From Gammaproteobacteria bacterium (GTDB taxonomy: Bacteria > Pseudomonadota > Gammaproteobacteria > Arenicellales > JAANXG01): a DNA stretch of 56,996 bases. Location of the stretch: the NCBI GenBank assembly GCA_024638505.1, contig JAHEKE010000001.1:293718-350713 (forward strand), in the 5' to 3' direction. The notes below the pieces were generated by a model. The model was given only the letters and a program-made list of their open reading frames with translations, had not been told where the DNA came from and searched no databases. Made by a program: the position numbers and the translations under genes. This document shows, in pieces, positions 1 to 8,162 of the stretch (positions are counted from its first letter, which is position 1; each line of letters opens with the position of its first letter).

Positions 1-39
1 GCGCAACGTTTCAGGCGGACATTCGCTCAGGGTGCGCAT
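1..39 (-). CDS. start of an unidentified gene, cut by the window edge
   Basis: Only the first 13 codons are inside the window (MRTLSECPPETLR). The ATG lies 7 bases after the TGA of the glycerol-1-phosphate dehydrogenase-like gene on the same strand, so the frame is placed as the next gene of that minus-strand operon. No Shine-Dalgarno sequence stands out and 13 residues do not allow a family call. A phosphatase or kinase would fit a polyol pathway, but that is a guess from context only. Confidence 0.35.
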   Translation of the reverse strand, partial: MRTLSECPPETLR

Positions 40-46
40 GAGCAGT

Positions 47-1351
47 TCACACCAGGCGGCTCGCGTCTAACCTGCCTGCATCCGCTCCGAGGTCCAGAAA
101 AGTATAGCGATTTCTAATCTCTCTCGCGCGCGTGACTGCGCTCAGGAAGTAATTCTTGGGCAAATCAATGTCGCTAAAAGTCGTGGGGGCGCCGGCCCGC
201 TGCAGGGTCGATACCAACTGCGCAGGGGGCACAGTAACGCTGTGGATTTGCGCACAGATCTCGGGCCATAGCCGATCCAGCCGGTCATTGAGTTCTTCCG
301 CTTGAGCGGCGTTTATTCGCTTCGGTTGAAACTCTTTCCAGCAGGCTGACCCGGTCTCTTTACCAAAATGCTCGATCATTGCCTGCTCGGTAACGGTGCT
401 GGGTTCTAACCGCGGCTGCGAACCGTTCAGCATTTGCTCCTGCAGGCGCGCCATGACGCAGGTGGTGACAGCAATCTGCTCGCCGTGAAAAGACGCTACC
501 CAACCGGTGGGAGGCTTCATTTCAATGTGATGGCTGATGAGGTGCTCCCCCTGGCTGGCGGGAAAACTGCCGCCGCAAATAGTCATGCCGAACCCTGACA
601 GGATGAGGGTGCGAGCCAGGCGGGCCATGGCTTCCAGATCGCCGGCGAGAAGCGCCTCAGGCTCAGCTAACAGCGCTTTTTCGTCCTCGGCCAGCAGCGC
701 GAAGGGAGCCTGCCGATACGCACTGCCGAGGAGCAAATGGGACAGCAGCCAGTCGGCCTGTGCGGTAGAGCGGCATATGGAATCGCCTAAACCGGAACGG
801 ATCAGGCGTACGGGCGCGTGGGCCAGCACGTTCAGATCCATGAACACTGCCCGGGGGGCTGTGGCCGGCAATGATTTCTTCAGCCCATGTTCGCTGATCG
901 CGGCCGACACCGACGTGTACCCGTTCATAGATGGAGCGGTCGCAAAAACGGCGTTGTGTTTAGCTGTTTTTGACGCGACGTATTTACAAAGATCGTTTAT
1001 GGTCCCGGATCCAACTGCAATCAGGCTTCCGGCGTTTGCGGTTTTTGCCATCAGCAAGTTAACCGTGTTCATGTCGGCATGCGGACGGTCACCGAGGCGT
1101 ATGCTGATAACCGGCCCAACGGATGACAGCGCATGCTCCACCCTGCGGCCTAGAGCCGCAAAGGTCAGGGGGTCACTGATTACCGCGTAAGGGGGATCTA
1201 ATGCCAACTGTTCAACCAGCATCGCTTCCTGATCCGCGAGGCTGTCTGCGATTATTACCTGTTTGGTGGGCACCGATAGCGGTACTCGCCCATTTTGATC
1301 CGGATCGGGAAGGGTTCCCTCAAGCAGTCTGCTTATGATGCTCTTCGTCAC
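47..1351 (-). CDS. sn-glycerol-1-phosphate dehydrogenase-like (iron-containing alcohol dehydrogenase superfamily)
   Basis: 434 residues, GTG start. Proteins of this family (AraM/EgsA type) interconvert dihydroxyacetone phosphate and sn-glycerol 1-phosphate with NAD(P)H, using an active-site metal. Visible signs are the nucleotide-binding glycine stretch VGSGTINDLCKY (about residues 113-124), the segment APSMNGYTSVSAAI that follows, the metal-site region GLGDSICR, and the histidine-bearing segments EHLISHHIEM and SFHGEQIAVTT. It follows the TIM-barrel gene by 26 bases and is divergent from a sugar/polyol-type ABC transporter, which suggests it oxidises or reduces an imported polyol phosphate. 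The exact substrate is not shown by sequence; other phosphorylated polyols are possible. Confidence 0.8.
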   Translation of the reverse strand: MTKSIISRLLEGTLPDPDQNGRVPLSVPTKQVIIADSLADQEAMLVEQLALDPPYAVISDPLTFAALGRRVEHALSSVGPVISIRLGDRPHADMNTVNLLMAKTANAGSLIAVGSGTINDLCKYVASKTAKHNAVFATAPSMNGYTSVSAAISEHGLKKSLPATAPRAVFMDLNVLAHAPVRLIRSGLGDSICRSTAQADWLLSHLLLGSAYRQAPFALLAEDEKALLAEPEALLAGDLEAMARLARTLILSGFGMTICGGSFPASQGEHLISHHIEMKPPTGWVASFHGEQIAVTTCVMARLQEQMLNGSQPRLEPSTVTEQAMIEHFGKETGSACWKEFQPKRINAAQAEELNDRLDRLWPEICAQIHSVTVPPAQLVSTLQRAGAPTTFSDIDLPKNYFLSAVTRAREIRNRYTFLDLGADAGRLDASRLV

Positions 1352-1377
1352 GCTACGTTATCGGCCTGCAAGTATAT

Positions 1378-2052
1378 TTATCCTCGTCTACTGGCAGCGA
1401 GAATTTCCTCGCACTGGTAAGCGATAGAGCTGTTCCCCGGGGCGAAAGTGGCATCAAATACCGCTGACCCGACGGTGAAAGCGTCTACCCCGGCGTCCGC
1501 CAGCTGTTGAATTCGGGTGGGGGAGTCGACATTCCCTGCCACAATCAGGTAGCCGTCACCCAGGCCAGATCTTGCCGCGCGCACCAGTTCCAGGGGGTCC
1601 GCTTGAGTTGCACGATAAGCCAGCAGGTCCACGCCGGGACAGCCGGCGGATCGCATGTAGGCGCAGTCATCGGCGATATCTTCTGGGGTGCCTTCCAGCT
1701 TTGTCGGATGTCCAACCGGTCGGCCGGGAAACGGGTAATATCCGGCGCCCGACTCCGTCAGCGCGGTTTGCGCATATTCGATATCCTGACCACCCAGGAC
1801 GCGGTCAACGCCGATTCTGCACGCGGCGCGTATGGACTCCCGTACGCCTCTTGATGTGGTGCTCACCACTTCCATATAAGATGTCGCACCGGCCTCCTTT
1901 ATCTTTTTAGCCAGCATGCGAAGCGTATCTTCATCGACCCCGACGTCCTTGAACCCAATGTGCCCTATTCCAATATCTTCTATGATATCAAACACTTTTA
2001 AGCAGTTTGAAACAGTCTGGTCGTTGTGTGTCAGCATGAATATAAAATCCAT
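1378..2052 (-). CDS. HisA/HisF-like TIM-barrel protein of unknown reaction
   Basis: 224 residues from the ATG at 2052, chosen because a GAGGAG Shine-Dalgarno lies 7 bases upstream; a TTG two codons earlier is less likely. The repeated beta-strand ends (FIFMLTHND, HIGFKDVGVD, YMEVVST, DRVLGGQD, VDLLAYR, YLIVAGNVDS, AFTVGSAVFD) read as an eight-stranded barrel with a C-terminal phosphate-binding loop, as in HisA, HisF and ribulose-phosphate epimerases. No catalytic function can be assigned. It is first in the minus-strand operon with the glycerol-1-phosphate dehydrogenase-like gene and divergent from the ABC transporter, so an epimerase, isomerase or aldolase step on a phosphorylated polyol product is a reasonable inference. 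Confidence 0.7.
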   Translation of the reverse strand: MDFIFMLTHNDQTVSNCLKVFDIIEDIGIGHIGFKDVGVDEDTLRMLAKKIKEAGATSYMEVVSTTSRGVRESIRAACRIGVDRVLGGQDIEYAQTALTESGAGYYPFPGRPVGHPTKLEGTPEDIADDCAYMRSAGCPGVDLLAYRATQADPLELVRAARSGLGDGYLIVAGNVDSPTRIQQLADAGVDAFTVGSAVFDATFAPGNSSIAYQCEEILAASRRG

Positions 2053-2218
2053 GTGCAATCTCCTCAGTTTTCTATGCCGGCTACCAATCGATTCCTCAGT
2101 ATGTTGTATTAAACAAATTCACATTGCAAGAACCACATTTTCGATGGTATCGTGACTAATTCATTTGGACACGCGCTCATGCGCATTGACGAAAAACGCC
2201 TTAATAAAACCAGCTCAG

Positions 2219-2246
2219 CCGCCGTTCTCAGTGCTGGGAACGGCGG
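2219..2246 (+). promoter_or_regulatory. 9-bp hairpin in the leader of the ABC transporter operon
   Basis: CCGCCGTTC at 2219-2227 pairs perfectly with GAACGGCGG at 2238-2246 around a 10-base loop. It ends 31 bases before the substrate-binding-protein start codon and has no U-tract after it. It could be a leader structure, an mRNA-stability element or an operator in the 225-bp divergent gap (2053-2277). A shorter inverted repeat, CGAT-3-ATCG, lies near 2142-2152. No regulator gene is visible nearby. Confidence 0.4.
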
Positions 2247-2277
2247 ACCGGGTTCCAACACCACACAGGAGGTTGTT

Positions 2278-3678
2278 ATGAAGATTAAATTCTTACCGTG
2301 CAGGAGTTTGTATAACGGCATGGCGCGCGCGGTCACCGTCATGCTCATCTTGGCGATCACCGGGGGCCCGGTGTTTGCTTGGACCTTGGAAGAGGCTGCT
2401 CAGCCGTATAAAGGAGTAACCATACGCACCATCGGTGAAGCATTACCGCCGCTCGAAGCGATGGAGGAGCTCAAGGCAAGTTTTGAACAAAGGACCGGTA
2501 TCAAGGTCGTCATCGAAATGTATGAGCACTCCGAAGCTGTAAACAAAGTGATGCTGGATTTGAATTCAAAGCGAGGCCGGTATGATTTTATCCTGCAACC
2601 TCATCGGGAACTCGGGCGATTCGTTGCCAACGGGCACGTTGAGGCGCTGGAGAAATATCTCAATGATCCCGCTCTGCGCGACCCGTCATTCCAGCCAGAA
2701 AACCAGCTTTACCAGGGTCTGTGGAAGGAAATATCGTGGTATGAGGGCAAGGTCTATGGGTTTCCGTTCACTGCTCTTACCATGTATATGTGGTACCGTG
2801 ATGATCTTCTTAATGATCCTGAGGAACAGGCAGGTTTCAAGGCGAAATACGGTTACGAACTGAAACCGGCCACTACCTGGCAGGAATACACCGACATAGC
2901 TGAATGGTTTACTCGTCCCGACGAGGGATTTTATGGTACTGCTATCCAGGGGAAGCGGCATGAGGCGCTTTGGTATGAGTGGCTAAACTTTCTTTACAGC
3001 TTTGGCGGCGATATGCTGCAGGTGGAATCTGGCAGTGAGTGTGGACCGGTCATAGTTAACAGCCCTGAAGCCATCGCTTCGCTGGAGTACTACAAAAGCC
3101 TGATGGTCTACTCGCCGCCGGATACGCTCAACTACTTCTGGGATGATGTCATGGCCCTGATGCAGCAAGGCAAGGTATATCAGCTGATCATGTGGAACGA
3201 CGCGACTTACGCCGTTGCGGAAGATGCTGAAGCCAGCACCGTTGCCGGCAAGATGGGCTTTGATCTGGTGCCACAGGGCGAAGGTGGAAAGATCGGTCAG
3301 GTAGAGGGCTGGACCTATCTGATTCCCTCATATTCCAAGAACAAGGAAGCGGCATACCTGTTTATTCAATGGATGATGGAAGCACAGCAGCAGTTGGATC
3401 AGCACCTGAATGGGGGCGCTACGGCTAGGCCTGATGTGTATGCGCATCCCGACGTGCAGAAAATAAGCTACTCCAAAGCATCAATGGACACCAATGCAGT
3501 TGCATTACCCAAGCCTACTATCCCAGAGTCACCGCAGATAACAGATATTTTGGTGCGGGAAATTAGCAGTTATCTATCAGATCAGAAGAATGCTAAGGAA
3601 GCCCTTGATACTGCCGCGGCGGAGATTTCGAATCTCCTTGGCGACTGCGCTCCGATGAAGTATCCGGCGGCGCAATAA
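2278..3678 (+). CDS. extracellular solute-binding protein of a sugar/polyol ABC transporter
   Basis: 466 residues from the ATG at 2278, which has a clear AGGAGG Shine-Dalgarno 6 bases upstream; the open frame runs further upstream, but that is leader. A signal peptide covers about residues 1-34 (basic start, hydrophobic VMLILAITGG, cleavage after VFA). The mature part has the layout of family 1 (maltose/glycerol-3-phosphate-type) binding proteins: IRTIGEALPPLEAMEELKASF, then FEQRTGIKVVIEMYEHSE, DFILQPHRELGRFV and the C-terminal helices. It should bind a small carbohydrate or polyol in the periplasm and deliver it to the two permeases that follow. The ligand cannot be read from the sequence. 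Confidence 0.88.
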   Translation: MKIKFLPCRSLYNGMARAVTVMLILAITGGPVFAWTLEEAAQPYKGVTIRTIGEALPPLEAMEELKASFEQRTGIKVVIEMYEHSEAVNKVMLDLNSKRGRYDFILQPHRELGRFVANGHVEALEKYLNDPALRDPSFQPENQLYQGLWKEISWYEGKVYGFPFTALTMYMWYRDDLLNDPEEQAGFKAKYGYELKPATTWQEYTDIAEWFTRPDEGFYGTAIQGKRHEALWYEWLNFLYSFGGDMLQVESGSECGPVIVNSPEAIASLEYYKSLMVYSPPDTLNYFWDDVMALMQQGKVYQLIMWNDATYAVAEDAEASTVAGKMGFDLVPQGEGGKIGQVEGWTYLIPSYSKNKEAAYLFIQWMMEAQQQLDQHLNGGATARPDVYAHPDVQKISYSKASMDTNAVALPKPTIPESPQITDILVREISSYLSDQKNAKEALDTAAAEISNLLGDCAPMKYPAAQ

Positions 3679-3731
3679 GTAGGGATAAACACCCTCTATA
3701 GTAAACAGGAAACATTGAACATCTTTACGGC

Positions 3732-4652
3732 ATGATAAAAAGGAGGATGGGAGCGGTCCTCGATCGCGGGCTGGCCCCGCTTTTGTTGATCCCTTCCGTT
3801 CTCCTCCTGCTCCTGATTCTTGTCGGTCCGTTCCTTTACATGGTGTGGACTGCGTTTACTGATCTGCACTATGCCCTCCCCGGTCGGGCAGGAAGTTTCG
3901 TTGGGTTTGACAACTTCCGCCGTTTGATGCGGGAAGATCAGATTTTTTGGCACAGCTTTCTGCTTACGCTCAGGTTCGTATTCTGGGTCGTTGTTGTTGA
4001 GTTCACAGCGGGCTTCAGCCTCGCCCTTTTGTTGTTTCACTTCATTCAAAGGCGAAGGTTGTTCTTAACTTTGCTGCTGGTGCCAATGATGTTGGCTCCT
4101 GTGGCTGTAGGCTTAATCTGGAAACTTCTGCTGCAGGGTGATTTTGGGATGGTAACCTATTATTTGCGCTGGATCGGTATCATTGATACGCGCACAGCGC
4201 TGCTATCCGATCCTGCGCTGGTTTTATTGACAATAATATTTATTGACGTATGGCAGTGGACACCGTTTGTGACGCTGATCATGCTTGCCGGTCTGCTCAG
4301 CCTGCCGCGCGAACCATATGAGGCGGCCATAATGGACGGGGCGAGGCCGCTGCAGATTTTTAGAGACGTTACGCTGCCCCTGCTGCGACCGATTATAGCG
4401 CTGGTGCTTTTGCTGCGGGGCATCGACGCATTTAAGGAATTTGATAAGGTGTTTATTCTGACCGGCGGTGGTCCTGGCACAGCCACGGAGCTGCTTTCCG
4501 TTTATACCTATCGGGTCAATTTCAAGGACTGGGACCTGGGTTATGGTGCCGTCTGTGCATTTATGGTTTACCTGGTTGTGCTCATCCTGTGCGCGGTTTT
4601 CTACAAGGCTGTGTTCTGGCACGAAAGTCGTGCACCAGCGCGGAAAGCGTGA
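3732..4652 (+). CDS. ABC transporter permease, MalF/UgpA type
   Basis: 306 residues with about six membrane helices, starting with LLLIPSVLLLLLILVGPFLYMVW. The cytoplasmic EAA loop that docks on the ATPase is clear (EAAIMDGARPLQIFRDVTLP, about residues 198-217). It pairs with the next gene to form the inner-membrane channel. Its stop overlaps the start of that gene (TGATG), so the two are probably translationally coupled. No good ribosome site is seen at a normal distance before the chosen ATG; an AGGAGG lies just inside the frame, immediately before a second ATG at 3747. Confidence 0.88.
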   Translation: MIKRRMGAVLDRGLAPLLLIPSVLLLLLILVGPFLYMVWTAFTDLHYALPGRAGSFVGFDNFRRLMREDQIFWHSFLLTLRFVFWVVVVEFTAGFSLALLLFHFIQRRRLFLTLLLVPMMLAPVAVGLIWKLLLQGDFGMVTYYLRWIGIIDTRTALLSDPALVLLTIIFIDVWQWTPFVTLIMLAGLLSLPREPYEAAIMDGARPLQIFRDVTLPLLRPIIALVLLLRGIDAFKEFDKVFILTGGGPGTATELLSVYTYRVNFKDWDLGYGAVCAFMVYLVVLILCAVFYKAVFWHESRAPARKA

Positions 4653-5470
4653 TGGCGCGCGCCTGGAGAACTGCTGCTCTGGCCGCCGTTATCGCTGTGC
4701 TCCTCCTGTTGCTGCTGCCGTACTTGTGGATTTTTCTGACGTCTTTCAAGACCCGGCTCGACGCGCTGGCGGATGTGCCTGTCTGGGTGTTTACCCCAAC
4801 CTACGACCACTATCCTGAAGTGTTTATTAATAAAGGCTACCTGCCGCTGGTGTGGAACTCGATAATCGTCGCGGTCTTGAGCACTGCGTTATCCCTCGTT
4901 GTTGGCGCTCCAGCTGCGTACGTATTCGCCCGCTTCGACTTCACCGGTAGAGAAGACCTCTTTTTCTTTTTTCTGACCACCCGCATGGCGCCGCCCATTT
5001 CGGTAGTCGTTCCCATGTTCCTGCTGTTTACTACGCTGGGCATCACCGATAAGCCCATAGCGGTAATCCTCGCCCACACTACTTTCAATTTATCTTTAGT
5101 GGTCTGGATGATGCGGGGCTTTTTTAATGACATTCCGCGCGAGATTGATGAAGCGGCCATGATGGACGGCCATTCGCAGCTCGGCACTTTTCTGAAAATA
5201 CTGATCCCTCTGGCCGCGCCCGGATTGGCTGCCACCGCCGTGTTGTGTTTCATCCTGAGCTGGAACGAATTTCTCTATGCATTTATTCTGGTGGCGTTCG
5301 AAGGACGTACGTTGACCGTCGGGATCCCCGGCTTGATAACGCCGCACGGCACGTTGTGGGGCCAGGTTGCCGCCGTTGCCGTGGTCGCGACATTACCTAT
5401 TCTTGTCTTTACTTTCATAGTGCAGCGACATCTGGTGCGGGGACTGACTTTCGGCGCGGTCAAGGGATGA
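4652..5470 (+). CDS. ABC transporter permease, MalG/UgpE type
   Basis: 272 residues from the ATG at 4652, which overlaps the stop of the first permease. It begins with a hydrophobic helix (residues 8-25) ending in the typical PYLWIFLTSFK and has about six helices. The EAA loop is EIDEAAMMDGHSQLGTFLKI, followed by the usual LPL/IPLAAPGLAATAV segment. It forms a heterodimer with the upstream permease. Its TGA overlaps the ATPase start (ATGA), giving four transporter genes with almost no spacing. Confidence 0.88.
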   Translation: MARAWRTAALAAVIAVLLLLLLPYLWIFLTSFKTRLDALADVPVWVFTPTYDHYPEVFINKGYLPLVWNSIIVAVLSTALSLVVGAPAAYVFARFDFTGREDLFFFFLTTRMAPPISVVVPMFLLFTTLGITDKPIAVILAHTTFNLSLVVWMMRGFFNDIPREIDEAAMMDGHSQLGTFLKILIPLAAPGLAATAVLCFILSWNEFLYAFILVAFEGRTLTVGIPGLITPHGTLWGQVAAVAVVATLPILVFTFIVQRHLVRGLTFGAVKG

Positions 5471-6525
5471 GCATCGCTTTCAATCAGATCAGCAAGGTTT
5501 TCGCGGATGGAACTGTCGCTTTGGACCGGCTTGATCTGGAGTTTGATCGGGGAGAATTTATCGTTCTACTGGGGCCGTCCGGGAGCGGTAAGACTACGGC
5601 ATGCCGGATTCTTGCCGGGCTGGAACAGGCTACATCCGGGGTCATATCGATCGACGGTCGGGATGTGACCCGATTGCCTCCGCGCGAGCGTAACATGAGC
5701 ATGGTATTCCAGAACTACGCTCTGTATGGACACAAAACGGTATTTGACAACATTGCCTATCCCCTGCGCGTCAGAAAAATTGGGCGCAACAGTATCGGTA
5801 CCAAGGTTCACGAAGTAGCGCGGCTGTTACAAATAGAATCCTATCTGGACCGGCGTCCGAGTCAGCTCTCCGGCGGACAAGCGCAACGCGTGGCCGTTGC
5901 ACGCGCATTAGTCTGGAACCCCGATATTTGCCTGATGGACGAGCCGCTGAGTAATTTAGATGCCCTACTTCGCCTGCAAACCCGAACGGAATTGAAAAGG
6001 CTGCATAGTGATCTAGGTCATACTTTTTTGTTTGTTACGCACGATCAGGAAGAGGCGATGACGTTGGGGACGAAGATAGCCGTCCTAAATGAGGGCCAAC
6101 TGGTTCAGTTCGATATCCCCCGACGCATTTATCACGAGCCGAGCTCACGTTTTGTGGCAGAGTTCATTGGTCGGCCGGCGATGAACATTATTGATGGTGA
6201 AATCAATAACGGCATGTTTCAAGCTGCTGGTGGCTTCCAGATCGATGTCGAAAACCAGCCGGACGGACCGGTGGCAATGGGCATACGACCCGAGCAAATC
6301 CTGGTCAGTGGGACGCAAACTAAACAAACCATAGAGTTTGAGTTAGACGTCATTGAGCTGGTGGAGCCCGATACTCTATTGTTTGTGAAAAAGGGCGGGG
6401 TCAACATGGTGGTCCGCGTGATGCGGGATATGGGACAGATTGAGAGAGGAGCTACTGTACATCTAGCGCTGCCGCATGCGCACCGGCACTTTTTTGAGCT
6501 TGCCGACGGCAGGCGGCGATGGTGA
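5467..6525 (+). CDS. ABC transporter ATPase, MalK/UgpC type
   Basis: 352 residues from the ATG at 5467, overlapping the permease stop. Walker A GPSGSGKTT is at about residues 36-44, the signature LSGGQ near 134, Walker B LMDEP near 156-160 and the switch histidine in VTHDQEEAM. After the nucleotide-binding domain comes a C-terminal TOBE/OB regulatory region (about 240-350) of the MalK/UgpC kind, with MGIRPEQI. It energises import through the two permeases. The stop codon is overlapped by a small membrane protein gene that begins at 6519. Confidence 0.9.
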   Translation: MSIAFNQISKVFADGTVALDRLDLEFDRGEFIVLLGPSGSGKTTACRILAGLEQATSGVISIDGRDVTRLPPRERNMSMVFQNYALYGHKTVFDNIAYPLRVRKIGRNSIGTKVHEVARLLQIESYLDRRPSQLSGGQAQRVAVARALVWNPDICLMDEPLSNLDALLRLQTRTELKRLHSDLGHTFLFVTHDQEEAMTLGTKIAVLNEGQLVQFDIPRRIYHEPSSRFVAEFIGRPAMNIIDGEINNGMFQAAGGFQIDVENQPDGPVAMGIRPEQILVSGTQTKQTIEFELDVIELVEPDTLLFVKKGGVNMVVRVMRDMGQIERGATVHLALPHAHRHFFELADGRRRW

Positions 6526-6686
6526 AAACGGCGCTGCACTTGCTCCCGATTACTCTGGCAGCCATCGGCTGGCTCGGGATACATCGGCTCAATAGACGCA
6601 AAGGCTGGCTTAGAACTGGGGAGGTAATCTTTTGGGATGCGATCTTGCTGATCCTGGTCTTTTTACTCTGGTTAAGGTGGTTCTGA
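6519..6686 (+). CDS. 55-residue two-helix membrane protein, last gene of the ABC operon
   Basis: An ATG at 6519 overlaps the last two codons of the ATPase in another frame and opens 55 codons ending with TGA at 6684-6686. The product starts MVKTALHLLPITLAAIGWLG, continues with a basic loop (IHRLNRRKGWLR) and ends with a second very hydrophobic stretch (AILLILVFLLWLRWF). Two membrane helices with a positively charged cytoplasmic loop are predicted. Overlap with the ATPase suggests translational coupling and a role as an accessory subunit of the transporter. Some glycerol-type ABC operons carry small membrane subunits (GlpU in rhizobia), but homology to them is not claimed. No family recognised. 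Confidence 0.6.
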   Translation: MVKTALHLLPITLAAIGWLGIHRLNRRKGWLRTGEVIFWDAILLILVFLLWLRWF

Positions 6687-6730
6687 GTGGACGCCCAGAT
6701 GCAGCCTCTGTTTTATTTAGGGCTTTTCAG

Positions 6731-7015
6731 TCAACGCTTTCTTATCCAGCGCAGAATCAGCAAGAAAAAGATGGCTCCAAGAAAAGCAGCAACAATGTCT
6801 TCCAAGCTCAAGGAAATCGCACCTAAACCCAGGTCTATATTAAATACTCTGAATATTGCGCCCCCAATGAGCGCACCAACCAGGCCCAGGCCCAGATTCG
6901 CAAAACGCCCAAAGCCCTGCCTGGAGCGCTTGACCATCAGCCCAGCCAGAGAGCCCGCTATTGCTCCGATGACGAGCCAGACAACAACTTGTTGTAGCGT
7001 TATCCGCACATCCAC
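6731..7015 (-). CDS. GlsB/YeaQ/YmgE family small membrane protein
   Basis: 94 residues with three hydrophobic segments: VVVWLVIGAIAGSLAGLMV, then LGLGLVGALIGGAIF, then IVAAFLGAIFFLLILRWI. The glycine-rich GAIAGSLAG and GLGLVGALIGG repeats are the mark of the transglycosylase-associated/GlsB family. Members are small inner-membrane proteins linked to general stress in several bacteria; the biochemical role is not settled. The gene is convergent with the ABC operon and is alone on its strand. Confidence 0.8.
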   Translation of the reverse strand: MDVRITLQQVVVWLVIGAIAGSLAGLMVKRSRQGFGRFANLGLGLVGALIGGAIFRVFNIDLGLGAISLSLEDIVAAFLGAIFFLLILRWIRKR

Positions 7016-7300
7016 ATCCTCATTCTACTCACATTTATTATCAACCATTTGCAGGAGAACAGCCAAAGCGAAATGGGTACTACACAGACAGGTAAAGCTT
7101 GCTAACATTAGCACAGGGCTTGTATAAACGGCTGGATGCGGGGAAAGCGTTCTGGTAAATCTTGCCTTTTCAGCGCACGGTTAAGAAACGCAAACCCCAT
7201 TTTTTACATCGCGGCCCGGTATGTTTCCAGCACAATCGACGGACCGAGCCTGGCCGCAATATGCAATATAAAGGCAAAAACAGCGCGTTTATTTATTTAA

Positions 7301-8125
7301 ATGAGTCTGGCTGAAGCACTGGAGATAGTAGGCATTTCGGACACGGGCCGCGTCCGTGATCACAATGAGGATAGCTTTGCCAGCGATCCTGATTTAGGTC
7401 TGGTGGTGCTAGCAGATGGGATGGGAGGGTATCGAGCCGGAGAGGTGGCCAGCGCGGTGGCTGTAACCAAGGTTTTCTGTGATACGCGGGATAGCCTGCT
7501 TGCGCTAGTTCCTGGACAGGTCGACAGGGAAAGCGGGCTCCGCTACGAATCACTTATAGTTCGTGACGCCATACTCCAGGCCAACAAGGAAGTGTACGCA
7601 GCTGCTCGAGATCACCGCGAATACAGCGGCATGGGGACGACCGTCGTGGCCGCACTTTTCTACGACAATCGCCTCACCTGTGCGCATGTGGGCGATTCCC
7701 GCATGTACGCTTTACGCGATTCGAAGTTTGAACAGCTCACGGTCGACCATACCGTAGTGCAGGAGTTCATCCAGACCGGTATGTATAGCGAGGCCGAAGC
7801 AAAGGCCTCTTTCAGCTCCAATCTCGTCACGCGGGCGCTCGGAGTGGAGCGAGAGATCGAAGTGGACATCCATGAGCGGTCTGTGCGGCCGGGTGATTTG
7901 TATTTGCTGTGTTCTGACGGTCTCACAAATATGGTAAACGAGGCTAAAATGGTAAAGGCCTTGTCAAAAAAACAAGACCTTGATGCCTGCGCAAAGCGAT
8001 TAACTCAACTGGCCAACAGAGGAGGTGGCGAGGACAACATCTCTATCGTTTTAATCAGAGTCAACCGCGAATTCAAAGCAGAGGAGAGCTGGCAGACCCA
8101 GATGCTGGACTGGTTCAACCGGTGA
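7301..8125 (+). CDS. PP2C-family serine/threonine phosphatase
   Basis: 274 residues. All metal-binding motifs of PP2C phosphatases are present: DTGRVRDHNED (14-24), ADGMGGYRAGEVAS (D39, G40), GMGTTVVAA, HVGDSRMYAL, SDGLTN and GGEDNISIVLI. Such enzymes remove phosphate from Ser/Thr residues using two Mn or Mg ions. The length matches the compact cytosolic Stp1/PstP catalytic domain with no membrane anchor. No partner kinase or FHA protein is in the window. The start codon has no recognisable Shine-Dalgarno sequence, yet the core begins at residue 11, so this ATG is needed. rsmG follows after 37 bases. Confidence 0.9.
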   Translation: MSLAEALEIVGISDTGRVRDHNEDSFASDPDLGLVVLADGMGGYRAGEVASAVAVTKVFCDTRDSLLALVPGQVDRESGLRYESLIVRDAILQANKEVYAAARDHREYSGMGTTVVAALFYDNRLTCAHVGDSRMYALRDSKFEQLTVDHTVVQEFIQTGMYSEAEAKASFSSNLVTRALGVEREIEVDIHERSVRPGDLYLLCSDGLTNMVNEAKMVKALSKKQDLDACAKRLTQLANRGGGEDNISIVLIRVNREFKAEESWQTQMLDWFNR

Positions 8126-8162
8126 TCCGCGAGAGCCGGTAAAGGGCGTAGGAAAATTCTTA

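Noticed and set aside
537-1190. 217-codon plus-strand open frame
   Set aside because: It is antisense to the dehydrogenase gene, has no family features and its residue content looks like a shadow frame.
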